Shown here: piece by piece, positions 1 to 6,500 of the stretch
Position numbering within the stretch: position 1 is the stretch's first letter
Layout: each line of letters begins with the position of its first letter
Source of the DNA: Merdimmobilis hominis
Lineage (GTDB): Bacteria > Bacillota > Clostridia > Oscillospirales > Ruminococcaceae
Assembly (NCBI RefSeq): GCF_900104615.1
Contig: NZ_LT629939.1
Location: 1,178,172-1,221,444, forward strand
Reading direction: 5' to 3'
DNA: 43,273 bases
Notes under the pieces: model-generated
Told to the model about the DNA's origin: nothing
The model's database searches: none
The model's input: the letters and a program-made list of their open reading frames with translations, nothing else
Made by a program: the position numbers and the translations under genes

Positions 1-74
1 CAACCGCCGGTTCGCGGCGGGTCTGGCAGCCGTATTGAAATCAATCCTTCTAAATTTTTTCACCGGGCTTTTTA

Positions 75-94
75 TATGACACACAGCTGTCATA
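75..94. promoter_or_regulatory. Inverted repeat (operator candidate) before the zinc-ribbon gene
   Basis: The sequence holds TATGACA, six bases, then TGTCATA, a perfect 7-bp inverted repeat. It covers the -35 zone of a possible promoter whose -10 is TATACT at 105-110, upstream of the ATG at 141. Position and symmetry suggest a repressor or activator site. Which regulator binds is unknown; the WYL gene at 1799-2719 is one candidate by proximity only. Confidence 0.5.
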
Positions 95-140
95 TTTCCT
101 GCAATATACTAAAGGCATCAAAAGAAAGGAGCGAAATCAT

Positions 141-416
141 ATGGAAAACAAAGAGAACAAGATGATTTTTTGTCAAAGCTGCGGCATGCCCCTGGAAAAA
201 GAAGAGGATTTCGGCACCAATGTTGACGGCAGCCCCAACGGCGACTACTGTGCCTACTGCTACAGGGGCGGGGCATTCCTTGCCGACTGCACCATGGAGG
301 AGATGATTGATTTCTGCCTGGAGGCCACCAAGGACACCGGACTTTACACCGACCGGGAGGAGGCCCGCTGCCAGATGATGGATTGGTTCCCCACCCTCAA
401 GCGCTGGAGCAAATAG
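141..416 (+). CDS. Small zinc-ribbon protein (Zn_ribbon_2-like)
   Basis: This 91-residue soluble protein carries two cysteine pairs, C11/C14 (FCQSCG) and C37/C40 (YCAYC), which would bind one zinc ion. Between and after them it shows the conserved stretch FGTNVDGS, a TMEEMIDFC helix and a C-terminal LKRW. This pattern matches the small putative zinc-ribbon family (Zn_ribbon_2 type) common in Clostridia and often found beside one-component regulators. The start is fixed by GAAAGGAGC a few bases upstream. It stands alone, with an operator-like repeat upstream and a hairpin right after the stop. The biochemical role is not known. Confidence 0.85.
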   Translation: MENKENKMIFCQSCGMPLEKEEDFGTNVDGSPNGDYCAYCYRGGAFLADCTMEEMIDFCLEATKDTGLYTDREEARCQMMDWFPTLKRWSK

Positions 417-429
417 CTCTTAACCCAGC

Positions 430-465
430 AGCAGCCCCGGATTTCCTAGGAAATCCGGGGCTGCT
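430..465. terminator. Bidirectional terminator hairpin (36-bp palindrome)
   Basis: A fully self-complementary 36-bp palindrome centred on CCTAGG lies between the convergent zinc-ribbon gene and the GT2 gene. It has no long T run on either side, but its strength and placement fit a shared terminator. Confidence 0.7.
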
Positions 466-487
466 TGTCATTTGCTCACAATCTATT

Positions 488-1588
488 TTAGAGGCTCAGG
501 CTGTTTGTTTCGGGTTCCTCCCCCAAAGAGGCAAAATAAGCGCGGTTATGGGCCACCTCTTTGGAATCTGGGCGATAGGTTGCCGCCAATTCATTGTAAG
601 CGGCGGCTTCCCGCCTGCGGCCAAGCTGGTCCAGGCAGACACACAGCTGGATGGCCGGCAGAAAGCCATAGCAGTCGGGGGAAACGAACCCGCCGGATTG
701 GTCCTCCCGCGGGCGGGAAAGGGCGGTTTGGTACCAGAAAACCGCTTCTTCAAACCGCCCCTGCCCCAGGAACCAGGCCCCCAGGTCACAGCAGAGTTCC
801 GCTCGGGGCGGGGCGAGGGCCAGCCCCCGCAGGAGGGCAAACAAGGCATCCTCCTGCCACCCCAACTGCCGGTAGCAGCCGCTGAGAAGGCGGCAGGCAT
901 CCAGTTTGTTTTCCACCCAGGCGGCTGGCTCCAGCAAAAAGAGCTCCAGAACTTGGATGGCTTTGGCATATTCCCGGTGATCCACCAGCTCCCGGCCATA
1001 ATAGAACTGTTGCCGGGGCCCCAGTTTCTCCCCATCCGCCAGCATTTTTTCATAGATGCGTAGGTTGCGGTCCGGGTCGCCAGATCGGGTCTTCCGGTGG
1101 GTTACCCCGATGTCCGAATATACAATGACCCCCCTGGGGGTGATGACTTCATGGACCTTGCCTTCCCACAAGAAACCGGCGTGATTTTTTAACAGGCGTT
1201 CCCGGTAATAGGAGAAAGTGGGGTTGCCAGCGGAATCAAAGGCTACATGATACCGCATCATCACCAGGTCCACTTGGGGGGAAAGGGTTTCTTTTAAGGA
1301 GAGGAACTTCTCCCGGTCGGGCTGGAGCAGCAAATCATCGGCGTCCAGCCACAAGAGATAGTCCCCTGTCGCCTTGGAAAACGCGTAGTTTCGGGCGGCG
1401 GCGAAATCGTCCGTCCACTGGTAGGGGTAGACGGCGTCGGTGTACTGCCGGGCCACCTCCTGAGTGCGGTCGGTGGAACCGGTGTCCACCACAATAATTT
1501 CATCGGCGATTCCCTGGACACTGTCCAAACAGCGGCCAAGGGTTTCCTCCTCATTCTTGACAATCATACACAAACTGATGGTGATCAT
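488..1588 (-). CDS. GT2 glycosyltransferase with C-terminal helical repeat region
   Basis: The 366-residue protein begins with a GT-A fold of glycosyltransferase family 2: SLCMIVKNEEETLGRCLDS at the N-terminus, IIVVDTGSTDRT at 31-42 for the nucleotide, and the metal-binding DxD at 82-84 (LDADD). After about residue 190 it becomes helical with TPR-like spacing (for example YYGRELVDHREYAKAIQVLELFL). The architecture resembles SunS/ORF-type GT2 enzymes that glycosylate proteins or peptides. That role is inference; cell-envelope glycan synthesis is also possible. The open frame extends further upstream, but GGGGAGAGGACAGG before this ATG and the family N-terminus (MITISLCMIV) decide the start. 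No acceptor candidate is adjacent. Confidence 0.88.
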   Translation of the reverse strand: MITISLCMIVKNEEETLGRCLDSVQGIADEIIVVDTGSTDRTQEVARQYTDAVYPYQWTDDFAAARNYAFSKATGDYLLWLDADDLLLQPDREKFLSLKETLSPQVDLVMMRYHVAFDSAGNPTFSYYRERLLKNHAGFLWEGKVHEVITPRGVIVYSDIGVTHRKTRSGDPDRNLRIYEKMLADGEKLGPRQQFYYGRELVDHREYAKAIQVLELFLLEPAAWVENKLDACRLLSGCYRQLGWQEDALFALLRGLALAPPRAELCCDLGAWFLGQGRFEEAVFWYQTALSRPREDQSGGFVSPDCYGFLPAIQLCVCLDQLGRRREAAAYNELAATYRPDSKEVAHNRAYFASLGEEPETNSLSL

Positions 1589-1775
1589 AGTCCTGTCCTC
1601 TCCCCGTGGATTTGCGGCAGTGCCGCACTCTATCCTATGCTCAGGGACGAAAAATGTGACAGCGGCCGGTGCTTTTTCCCTGGCGGACTGCCAAGGGCAG
1701 AGAGCAAAGTCCCTGGAAGGCTTGCCCCAGCTATAAAACCAGCCTCCCCCGGGGAAGATAAACCTAAGACACAAA

Positions 1776-1800
1776 AAGACAGCAGCTTGGCTGCTGTCTT
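1776..1800 (-). terminator. Intrinsic terminator of the WYL regulator gene
   Basis: An 11-bp stem (AAGACAGCAGC and its complement, 3-nt loop) is followed on the minus strand by TTTTTGTG. It overlaps the TAA stop codon of the gene at 1799-2719. Confidence 0.85.
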
Positions 1801-2719
1801 AGTTGCCAGGGGTCGGGCCGCCGTAGTTTTCCAGGATTTTTTGCGCCTCCTCCCCCAGTCTGCGGCGGAGTTCCGGCGGGGAAAGCACCGTCATCTCCCG
1901 CCCAAAGGAGAGTAGATACCCACAGATGCCCCCGTCGTCCGGGTACTGATCCACCACCAGGAACCCGCCTTCCGGCAGATGGGTCACCTTTTCCGGCGGG
2001 AATTCATCATACACCCGGAAGGCTGCCTTCTCGGTGAACCGCAGCCGCACTTCGATTGTTTTTCCCCAGCTGGAGGGCAGTTCTTCCACCTCCGGCGGGA
2101 GAGGCCGGGGCAAGAATTTTTCCTCCAAAAGGGCGGGCTCCTCCATCCGGCAGATTTTGAAGGTGCGAAACGCCTGCCGTTCCCGGCAGTATCCCTGCAA
2201 ATACCAGGAGCCATATTTAAACCGCAGTTTCACTGGCTCCACCCGGCGCTGGGTCCGCTGGCCGCTCATACCGCAATAGGAGAATTGGAGCACCCTCCGG
2301 CCGACGATGGCCTGCCGCAGCAGGGCAAACCTCTCCCGCTCCACCGGGCCGCTGCCCCAGGAGGAAAAATCCACGTCAATCCAATTGGCGGCACTGTCCC
2401 CAAACAAACTCCCCAGCCGGGAGAGGATCTCTTGGCTGTCCGTACCGCCGGTGGCCTGCAAGCTCTGCAAGGCGAAGAGGATGTCGTTTTGCTCCTCCTT
2501 GGTCAGGAGGGACTTGTCCAATACAAAACCGGGCAGCAAACCCAAGCCGCCGCCCCTCCCTTTGGTGGAGTAAATGGGGATCCCCGCTTGGGAGAGGGCC
2601 TCCACATCCCGGTAGATGGTCCGGGTGGAGACTTCAAACCGCTCCGCCAGCTGGGAGGCGGTCATCTCCCCCCGCTCCAGCAGGAGATAGATTATTTGAA
2701 ACAGCCGGTTGCCCTGCAC
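1799..2719 (-). CDS. YafY-type transcriptional regulator (HTH_11 + WYL domain)
   Basis: The 306-residue protein has an N-terminal winged helix-turn-helix (LLERGEMTASQLAERFEVS, then RTIYRDVEALSQAGIPI) followed by a WYL ligand-sensing domain from about residue 135. The WYL domain shows the YCGMSGQRTQRRVEPVKL strand and the FKYGSWYLQGYC core. A C-terminal WCX-like extension completes the usual length. These are one-component DNA-binding regulators whose ligands are mostly unknown. Translation starts at GTG with GGGAGG upstream. A perfect 7-bp inverted repeat lies 31 bp upstream of the start, which suggests autoregulation. The gene follows the traX-like gene on the same strand after 60 bp. Confidence 0.92.
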   Translation of the reverse strand: MQGNRLFQIIYLLLERGEMTASQLAERFEVSTRTIYRDVEALSQAGIPIYSTKGRGGGLGLLPGFVLDKSLLTKEEQNDILFALQSLQATGGTDSQEILSRLGSLFGDSAANWIDVDFSSWGSGPVERERFALLRQAIVGRRVLQFSYCGMSGQRTQRRVEPVKLRFKYGSWYLQGYCRERQAFRTFKICRMEEPALLEEKFLPRPLPPEVEELPSSWGKTIEVRLRFTEKAAFRVYDEFPPEKVTHLPEGGFLVVDQYPDDGGICGYLLSFGREMTVLSPPELRRRLGEEAQKILENYGGPTPGN

Positions 2720-2750
2720 AGGTGATCCCTCCCTTTTGCTGGTAAACTTT

Positions 2751-2771
2751 CAACAAGTTGTTGACTTGTTG
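2751..2771. promoter_or_regulatory. Inverted repeat upstream of the WYL regulator (operator candidate)
   Basis: CAACAAG, seven bases, then CTTGTTG form a perfect 7-bp inverted repeat between the traX-like gene end and the WYL GTG start. Placement suggests an autoregulatory site. It does not match the repeat at 75-94. Confidence 0.5.
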
Positions 2772-2779
2772 TGGAAAAC

Positions 2780-3607
2780 TCAGCTGGCCATCCAAAATCC
2801 CAGCAGTGCTAGCACCAAAAAATGAACGGGATACAAAGCGTACACCCCATACTGGGCCGTTTTTGTGGCATGACCCTTCTCCCCGTTGTAGAACAGGGCG
2901 ACCGCCACCCCCAGGCAAGGGCCCACTGCATATAAAAAGGTCTCCGCCAACGGGGGACCGGTGATGGGCCCCTGGAACAACCAGATCCAATATCCCAGTT
3001 GGGCCACAGGGAAGAAGAGCATCCAAATCACTGCCCGTTTTTGCAGTGGAAGCTCCATGGTCAGATAGAAGGCGGGAACCAGCATGGCATACATCCCTCC
3101 GCCCTCGGTGCGGAAGAACTCCGCCGCCGCGATGGGCAGAAAAGCGGCAAGAAGGGCCAGAGAGGGGTTCTGTTCCTTCTCCCGCTCATACAGGGCAATG
3201 GAGAGGAGACCCAACCCCAAAGTGAACATGAAATTCAAGGGGATGTACAGCTCTTCCCCCAGCCGTGCTTCCCAGGCTTTCAGATAGAGGAAATAGGGGA
3301 TTTGCGCCAGCGCCCCAAACAAAAAGATTCGCTGGGCATAACGCTTTACGCTGCGGGTGTGGCGGTACCCGTTGGCGATGCAGAAAAGGAAGATGGGAGC
3401 GGCGATCCGCCCTAAATATGGCAGTGCTAAAATGAGGAAACCAGCAAACCAGGAGAGGGCATCCCCCACCGGGCCGGGAAAGCTTTCGGCCGCCCAGCGG
3501 CCAAACGCCTCCAGCGGCTGGTCAAACAGTTCCAGGTGGAAGAGGTGGTACACATGGTCGAACAGCATGGATAGGACAGCGACGGTTTTTAAGGCGAAAA
3601 AGCTCAT
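2780..3607 (-). CDS. TraX-like integral membrane protein
   Basis: The 275-residue protein has about eight hydrophobic segments and the hallmarks of the TraX family: LKTVAVLSMLFDH at the N-terminus, then GRIAAPIFLFCIANGYRHT and RIFLFGALAQIPYF. TraX of the F plasmid acetylates pilin. The many chromosomal Firmicute members have no established substrate and are presumed membrane acyltransferases. The start is set by AAGGAGGTGCCC before the ATG. Its own promoter lies at 3635-3663. The downstream WYL regulator is on the same strand, with no clear terminator between, so they may share a transcript. Confidence 0.85.
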   Translation of the reverse strand: MSFFALKTVAVLSMLFDHVYHLFHLELFDQPLEAFGRWAAESFPGPVGDALSWFAGFLILALPYLGRIAAPIFLFCIANGYRHTRSVKRYAQRIFLFGALAQIPYFLYLKAWEARLGEELYIPLNFMFTLGLGLLSIALYEREKEQNPSLALLAAFLPIAAAEFFRTEGGGMYAMLVPAFYLTMELPLQKRAVIWMLFFPVAQLGYWIWLFQGPITGPPLAETFLYAVGPCLGVAVALFYNGEKGHATKTAQYGVYALYPVHFLVLALLGFWMAS

Positions 3608-3634
3608 AGGGCACCTCCTTGCCGCACTGTTTTC

Positions 3635-3663
3635 ATACTACCTGCTCCCGGCGAGGAAGTCAA
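3635..3663 (-). promoter_or_regulatory. Sigma-A-type promoter of the traX-like gene
   Basis: On the minus strand TTGACT (3658-3663), a 17-bp spacer, then TAGTAT (3635-3640), 28 bp before the ATG at 3607. Confidence 0.7.
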
Positions 3664-3686
3664 GGCGGCGCGCCTAGGGGACGACG

Positions 3687-3716
3687 GAAAACGGGGCCGT
3701 CCTACAAAACGGCCCC
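3687..3716 (-). terminator. Probable terminator of the flavoprotein gene
   Basis: An 8-bp GC stem (GGGGCCGT / ACGGCCCC, 8-nt loop) lies just after the flavoprotein stop on the minus strand and is followed by GTTTTCC. The T run is short. Confidence 0.55.
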
Positions 3717-3729
3717 CGCGATGGCATCT

Positions 3730-4323
3730 TTATATTGTTTCGTCCCGGTACAGGGATTTTCCAAAGGCATAGGCTTTCTCTAGATGGCTGGTATGGCCGA
3801 TCTGTGGCTGCCCATTGGTGCTGCCACACCCTCCGGCTAAAACCATCCCCTTGTCGTGAAACCCGATGTAGTTGACCAGGGCAAAGCGGTAGTAGGACAC
3901 CGTCTGCTCAAAGGTCCAAAAATAATTGTCCGCTGCAGTCATCAGCAGGGCGCAGTCTTTGGCCGGGTACTTCTCGTAACGGCCGAGGGGTGGGTTGGGA
4001 TCCTTCTGGGCGATGGCGTAGAACCGCTCAATCAGTGCCTTCAACCGGGAGGATATGGTCCAAAAATACAGCGGCGAGGCAAATGCGATCAGATCGGCGG
4101 CCAGGATTTTATCGGCAACCCCCTGGAACCCATCCTTCTGGACGCAGGGCTTTCCATAGCGGCAGGCGTTGCAGCCCAGGCAGCCTTTGACCTCAGTTTG
4201 GAGCAGGGAGACCTTCTCCACCTGGTGCCCAGCCTCCTGTGCTCCGCGGATAAACGCGTCCACCAATTGGGCAGTGTTCCCCCGGGGCCGTCCACCGCCC
4301 ACAATAACCAGTATCTTCTTCAT
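3730..4323 (-). CDS. Iron-sulfur flavoprotein (flavodoxin-fold NAD(P)H-type oxidoreductase)
   Basis: The 197-residue protein starts with a flavodoxin-like FMN site (MKKILVIVGGGRPRGNT) and has the second phosphate/isoalloxazine loop ASPLYFWTISSRLKALIERF. Four cysteines in compact spacing, C48-x2-C51-x2-C54-x5-C60, match the [4Fe-4S] motif of the iron-sulfur flavoprotein (ISF) family. ISF-type proteins pass electrons between ferredoxin or NAD(P)H and acceptors such as O2, H2O2 or quinones. The substrate here is unknown. It is divergent from an HxlR-type regulator, a common pairing for regulated oxidoreductases. A promoter with an operator-like repeat lies between them. Confidence 0.9.
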   Translation of the reverse strand: MKKILVIVGGGRPRGNTAQLVDAFIRGAQEAGHQVEKVSLLQTEVKGCLGCNACRYGKPCVQKDGFQGVADKILAADLIAFASPLYFWTISSRLKALIERFYAIAQKDPNPPLGRYEKYPAKDCALLMTAADNYFWTFEQTVSYYRFALVNYIGFHDKGMVLAGGCGSTNGQPQIGHTSHLEKAYAFGKSLYRDETI

Positions 4324-4365
4324 ATCCCTCTTCCTTTCTCGTTGTGAATTTCAGTGCTTTCTGTT

Positions 4366-4404
4366 ATTCTATATTTGCAATGGATAAGAAGCAAGTACGC
4401 ACTT
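4366..4404 (-). promoter_or_regulatory. Flavoprotein promoter with overlapping HxlR-type operator candidate
   Basis: On the minus strand TTGCTT (4389-4394), a 17-bp spacer and TAGAAT (4366-4371) form a promoter for the flavoprotein gene. The partial palindrome AAGTACGCACTT (4393-4404) abuts its -35 box. Half-sites built on GTAC or ACTT before a divergent HxlR gene are typical, so this is the likely binding site of the protein at 4441-4788. Confidence 0.55.
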
Positions 4405-4440
4405 TTTTGACAAATACTATCGAAAAGGAAAGTGTCCTAT

Positions 4441-4788
4441 ATGAGTATGGAACCCTATGAAAAACGAATCCAGTCTTTGACCGACACCCCTTTTGGCTAT
4501 ACCCTGTCGATGATCGGTGGGAAATGGCGGCTGGTCATTCTCTACTGGCTGGTGGAATACGAAGCAATCCGTTTCAATGAATTGCAGCGGAAAATTGGCA
4601 CCATCACCTACAAAACCCTGAGCGCGCAACTCAAAGAGATGGAAGCGGACGGCCTCGTTCTGCGCAAAGAGTACCCCCAAATCCCGCCGAAAGTGGAATA
4701 CAGCCTTTCAGACAAGGGCCGTTCCCTTCTCCCCATTATGGAGGCCATGTGCCAGTGGGGGCTCGACCACAGCGGAAGATCCTATTAG
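4441..4788 (+). CDS. HxlR/DUF24-family winged-helix regulator
   Basis: The 115-residue protein is one HxlR-type winged helix: TLSMIGGKWRLVILYWL, RFNELQRKIGTITYKTLSAQLKEMEADGLVLRKE as recognition region (split here into family blocks) and VEYSLSDKGRSLLPIM at the wing and after. Such proteins are dimeric sensors, frequently of electrophiles or redox stress. No cysteine lies in the typical N-terminal sensing position, but C109 or so is present near the end. An in-frame GTG at 4432 would add three residues. The ATG at 4441 is 10 nt from GGAA and is preferred. It probably controls the divergent flavoprotein gene and itself. Confidence 0.9.
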   Translation: MSMEPYEKRIQSLTDTPFGYTLSMIGGKWRLVILYWLVEYEAIRFNELQRKIGTITYKTLSAQLKEMEADGLVLRKEYPQIPPKVEYSLSDKGRSLLPIMEAMCQWGLDHSGRSY

Positions 4789-4939
4789 CACACAAAACCA
4801 CTGGGGTGCCCGGTTTCTTCTGCGGCCTTATTTTTCCCTGTCGCCCGGTTCCCCTAAGGGAACTGCGAATCCCCGCGAATTTTAAGGTTCCCTTTGAAAA
4901 AAGTTACAGTTTATCCATATTCCGGCTGGGGAGTTGGCT

Positions 4940-4945
4940 ATAATA
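4940..4945 (+). promoter_or_regulatory. Possible -10 element of the GT8 gene
   Basis: TATAAT sits 99 bp before the GT8 ATG. No good -35 hexamer is visible at 16-18 bp. The rest of 4789-5044 holds only short GC-rich repeats and no gene. Confidence 0.35.
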
Positions 4946-5044
4946 AAAGAAAGGAGAAGGCTTTCGCCCCTTAGGGGTCTTTCCCCGGGACACGCTATTC
5001 TCCCATCCGATACCTCGCACACACCCAACAAAGGAGCAAATTGA

Positions 5045-5857
5045 ATGAACATCGTTGTTTCCATCAATGCAAACTACCTCCGGCCTCTGTGTGTCATGCT
5101 GCGGTCCCTCCTGGATTCCAACCCAGGGGAGAAGGTCTGCCTGTACATTCTCCACTCCTCCCTCACCGGGGAGAATCTCCAGTACATCCGCACCCTGGTG
5201 CCGGATGAACGCTGCCAAGTGACCGGCGTGGCCATCCCGGAGGATTTTTTAGCGGATGCCCCAGTGCTGTTCCATTTCCCTAAGGAGATGTACTACCGCA
5301 TCTTCTCTGCCCGGCTGTTGCCCCAATCCCTGGACAGGGCCCTCTATCTGGACCCGGATATGATTGTCAACCTCCCTTTGGCGCCCCTGTACAACATGGA
5401 GATGGGGGATCACTACTTTGCAGCAGCCAGTTCCATCAACCCGCTGACCCAAGTGGAGTTTAAACACCGGCTGGACATGCCGGATGACAGCGAATACTTC
5501 AACTCTGGGGTGCTGTTGATGAACCTCAAAGAGCTGCGGGCTACCCAGGATCTGGAAGCCCCCCTGCGGTACATCGAGGAAAACCGGGAAAAGCTGATCC
5601 TGCCCGACCAAGATGTGCTCAACGCCCTGTACCACGACCGCACCATCCTTCTGGACCCCATGGTCTACAATTTTGATGCGCGGTATTATGGTGCCACCCG
5701 GGTGGGTTCCCTGGGTAAAATCAACCTGGGTTGGATGCGCAAAAATACCGCTATCATCCACTATTGCGGGGCCAATAAACCCTGGAATCCCTTGTATCTG
5801 GGGGAAGTGGGGATTTTTTATAAGGAAGTGGCCCAGAAAATGGGCTTGGAGGAATAG
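5045..5857 (+). CDS. Glycosyltransferase family 8 protein
   Basis: The 270-residue protein has the GT8 (GT-A, retaining) signature: MNIVVSINANYLRPLCVML at the donor site, RALYLDPDMIV with the metal-binding D103-P-D105, YFNSGVLLMNL at 151-161, LPDQDVLN at 186-193, and the C-terminal IIHYCGANKPW (H239) that closes the active site. Family members transfer glucose or galactose to lipopolysaccharide, teichoic acid or capsule-like glycans. The acceptor cannot be read from the sequence. The start is set by AAAGGAGC before the ATG. It is a single-gene unit, ending in a strong terminator. Confidence 0.93.
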   Translation: MNIVVSINANYLRPLCVMLRSLLDSNPGEKVCLYILHSSLTGENLQYIRTLVPDERCQVTGVAIPEDFLADAPVLFHFPKEMYYRIFSARLLPQSLDRALYLDPDMIVNLPLAPLYNMEMGDHYFAAASSINPLTQVEFKHRLDMPDDSEYFNSGVLLMNLKELRATQDLEAPLRYIEENREKLILPDQDVLNALYHDRTILLDPMVYNFDARYYGATRVGSLGKINLGWMRKNTAIIHYCGANKPWNPLYLGEVGIFYKEVAQKMGLEE

Positions 5858-5866
5858 GGCCATCCC

Positions 5867-5906
5867 ACAAAGCCGCCGCGGCCGCAGGCGGCTTTGTCCA
5901 TTTTTT
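5867..5906 (+). terminator. Intrinsic terminator of the GT8 gene
   Basis: An 11-bp stem (ACAAAGCCGCC and complement, 9-nt loop) followed by CCATTTTTT. Confidence 0.9.
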
Positions 5907-5967
5907 AAAAATTTGGGGCAAACTGTATCCCAAAGGGGAAGTTTCTGTGAATTTTTACCCCTCCACA

Positions 5968-6008
5968 TTGACATTGAGGCAAAATATTATAGAATATAAC
6001 TATTCTAT
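5968..6008 (+). promoter_or_regulatory. Promoter and MarR operator of the marR-ftsH operon
   Basis: TTGACA (5968-5973), a 16-bp spacer, then TAGAAT (5990-5995). A perfect 8-bp inverted repeat, ATAGAATA, TAAC, TATTCTAT (5989-6008), overlaps the -10 and the start of transcription. This is where an autorepressor would sit. The downstream MarR protein is the obvious candidate. Confidence 0.75.
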
Positions 6009-6025
6009 TTTATAAGGAGTTTGCC

Positions 6026-6496
6026 ATGGATGTTTTGCAGTTTAAAACAGCAATCTGGAACCTGCAGCGATCCATCGCCGAAAATGCCAACGCGCTGTTT
6101 TCCTCGGTGGCGGCGCAGAACGGTCTGACCCCCCAGCAAGCGGCCCTTCTTCTGGAGCTTGCACAAAAAGGCCCCTGCCGCATGGGGGACTTAGCCCGCA
6201 CCTTGTGCCTGACCAAGACCAACGCCACCCCACTATGTAAGCATTTAGAAGAGGCTGGATACCTCACCCGCCGCCGGGGCGAAACCGACGAGCGGGTGGT
6301 CTGGGTCACCTTATCCCCCCAGGGGAAGAAGGCAGCCACCCAGCTGGAAACCGCCTTTGAACAGCAGATTCAGCCACTTTTCCAGCCGGAGGACACCCAG
6401 GAACTGGAGTTGGTCGTAGACGGCATGCGGCGGCTGGATAGCCTGCTCAAGCGGATGCGCTCCGTCCTGGAGCACATCACCCAAGAAGGAGAATGA
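6026..6496 (+). CDS. MarR-family transcriptional regulator
   Basis: The 156-residue protein has the helical MarR fold: an N-terminal dimerisation helix, the winged HTH (GLTPQQAALLLELAQKGPC, MGDLARTLCLTKTNATPLCKHL) and the wing EEAGYLTRRRGETDERVVW with the conserved D-x-R, then long C-terminal helices. TAAGGAG precedes the ATG. It is the first gene of an operon and ends four bases before ftsH, so the regulator and protease are probably translationally coupled. The inverted repeat at its promoter suggests autorepression relieved by an unknown ligand or oxidant. Confidence 0.92.
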   Translation: MDVLQFKTAIWNLQRSIAENANALFSSVAAQNGLTPQQAALLLELAQKGPCRMGDLARTLCLTKTNATPLCKHLEEAGYLTRRRGETDERVVWVTLSPQGKKAATQLETAFEQQIQPLFQPEDTQELELVVDGMRRLDSLLKRMRSVLEHITQEGE

Positions 6497-6500
6497 TCCG

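Noticed and set aside
1-25. tRNA or terminator end at the left edge
   Set aside because: A 6-bp CCGCCG/CGGCGG hairpin is present but there is no T-loop consensus, CCA end or adjacent T run, so no call is made.
383-1063. Long plus-strand ORF over the GT2 gene
   Set aside because: It is antisense to a clear glycosyltransferase, lacks a ribosome binding site and has proline/glycine/glutamine-rich shadow composition.
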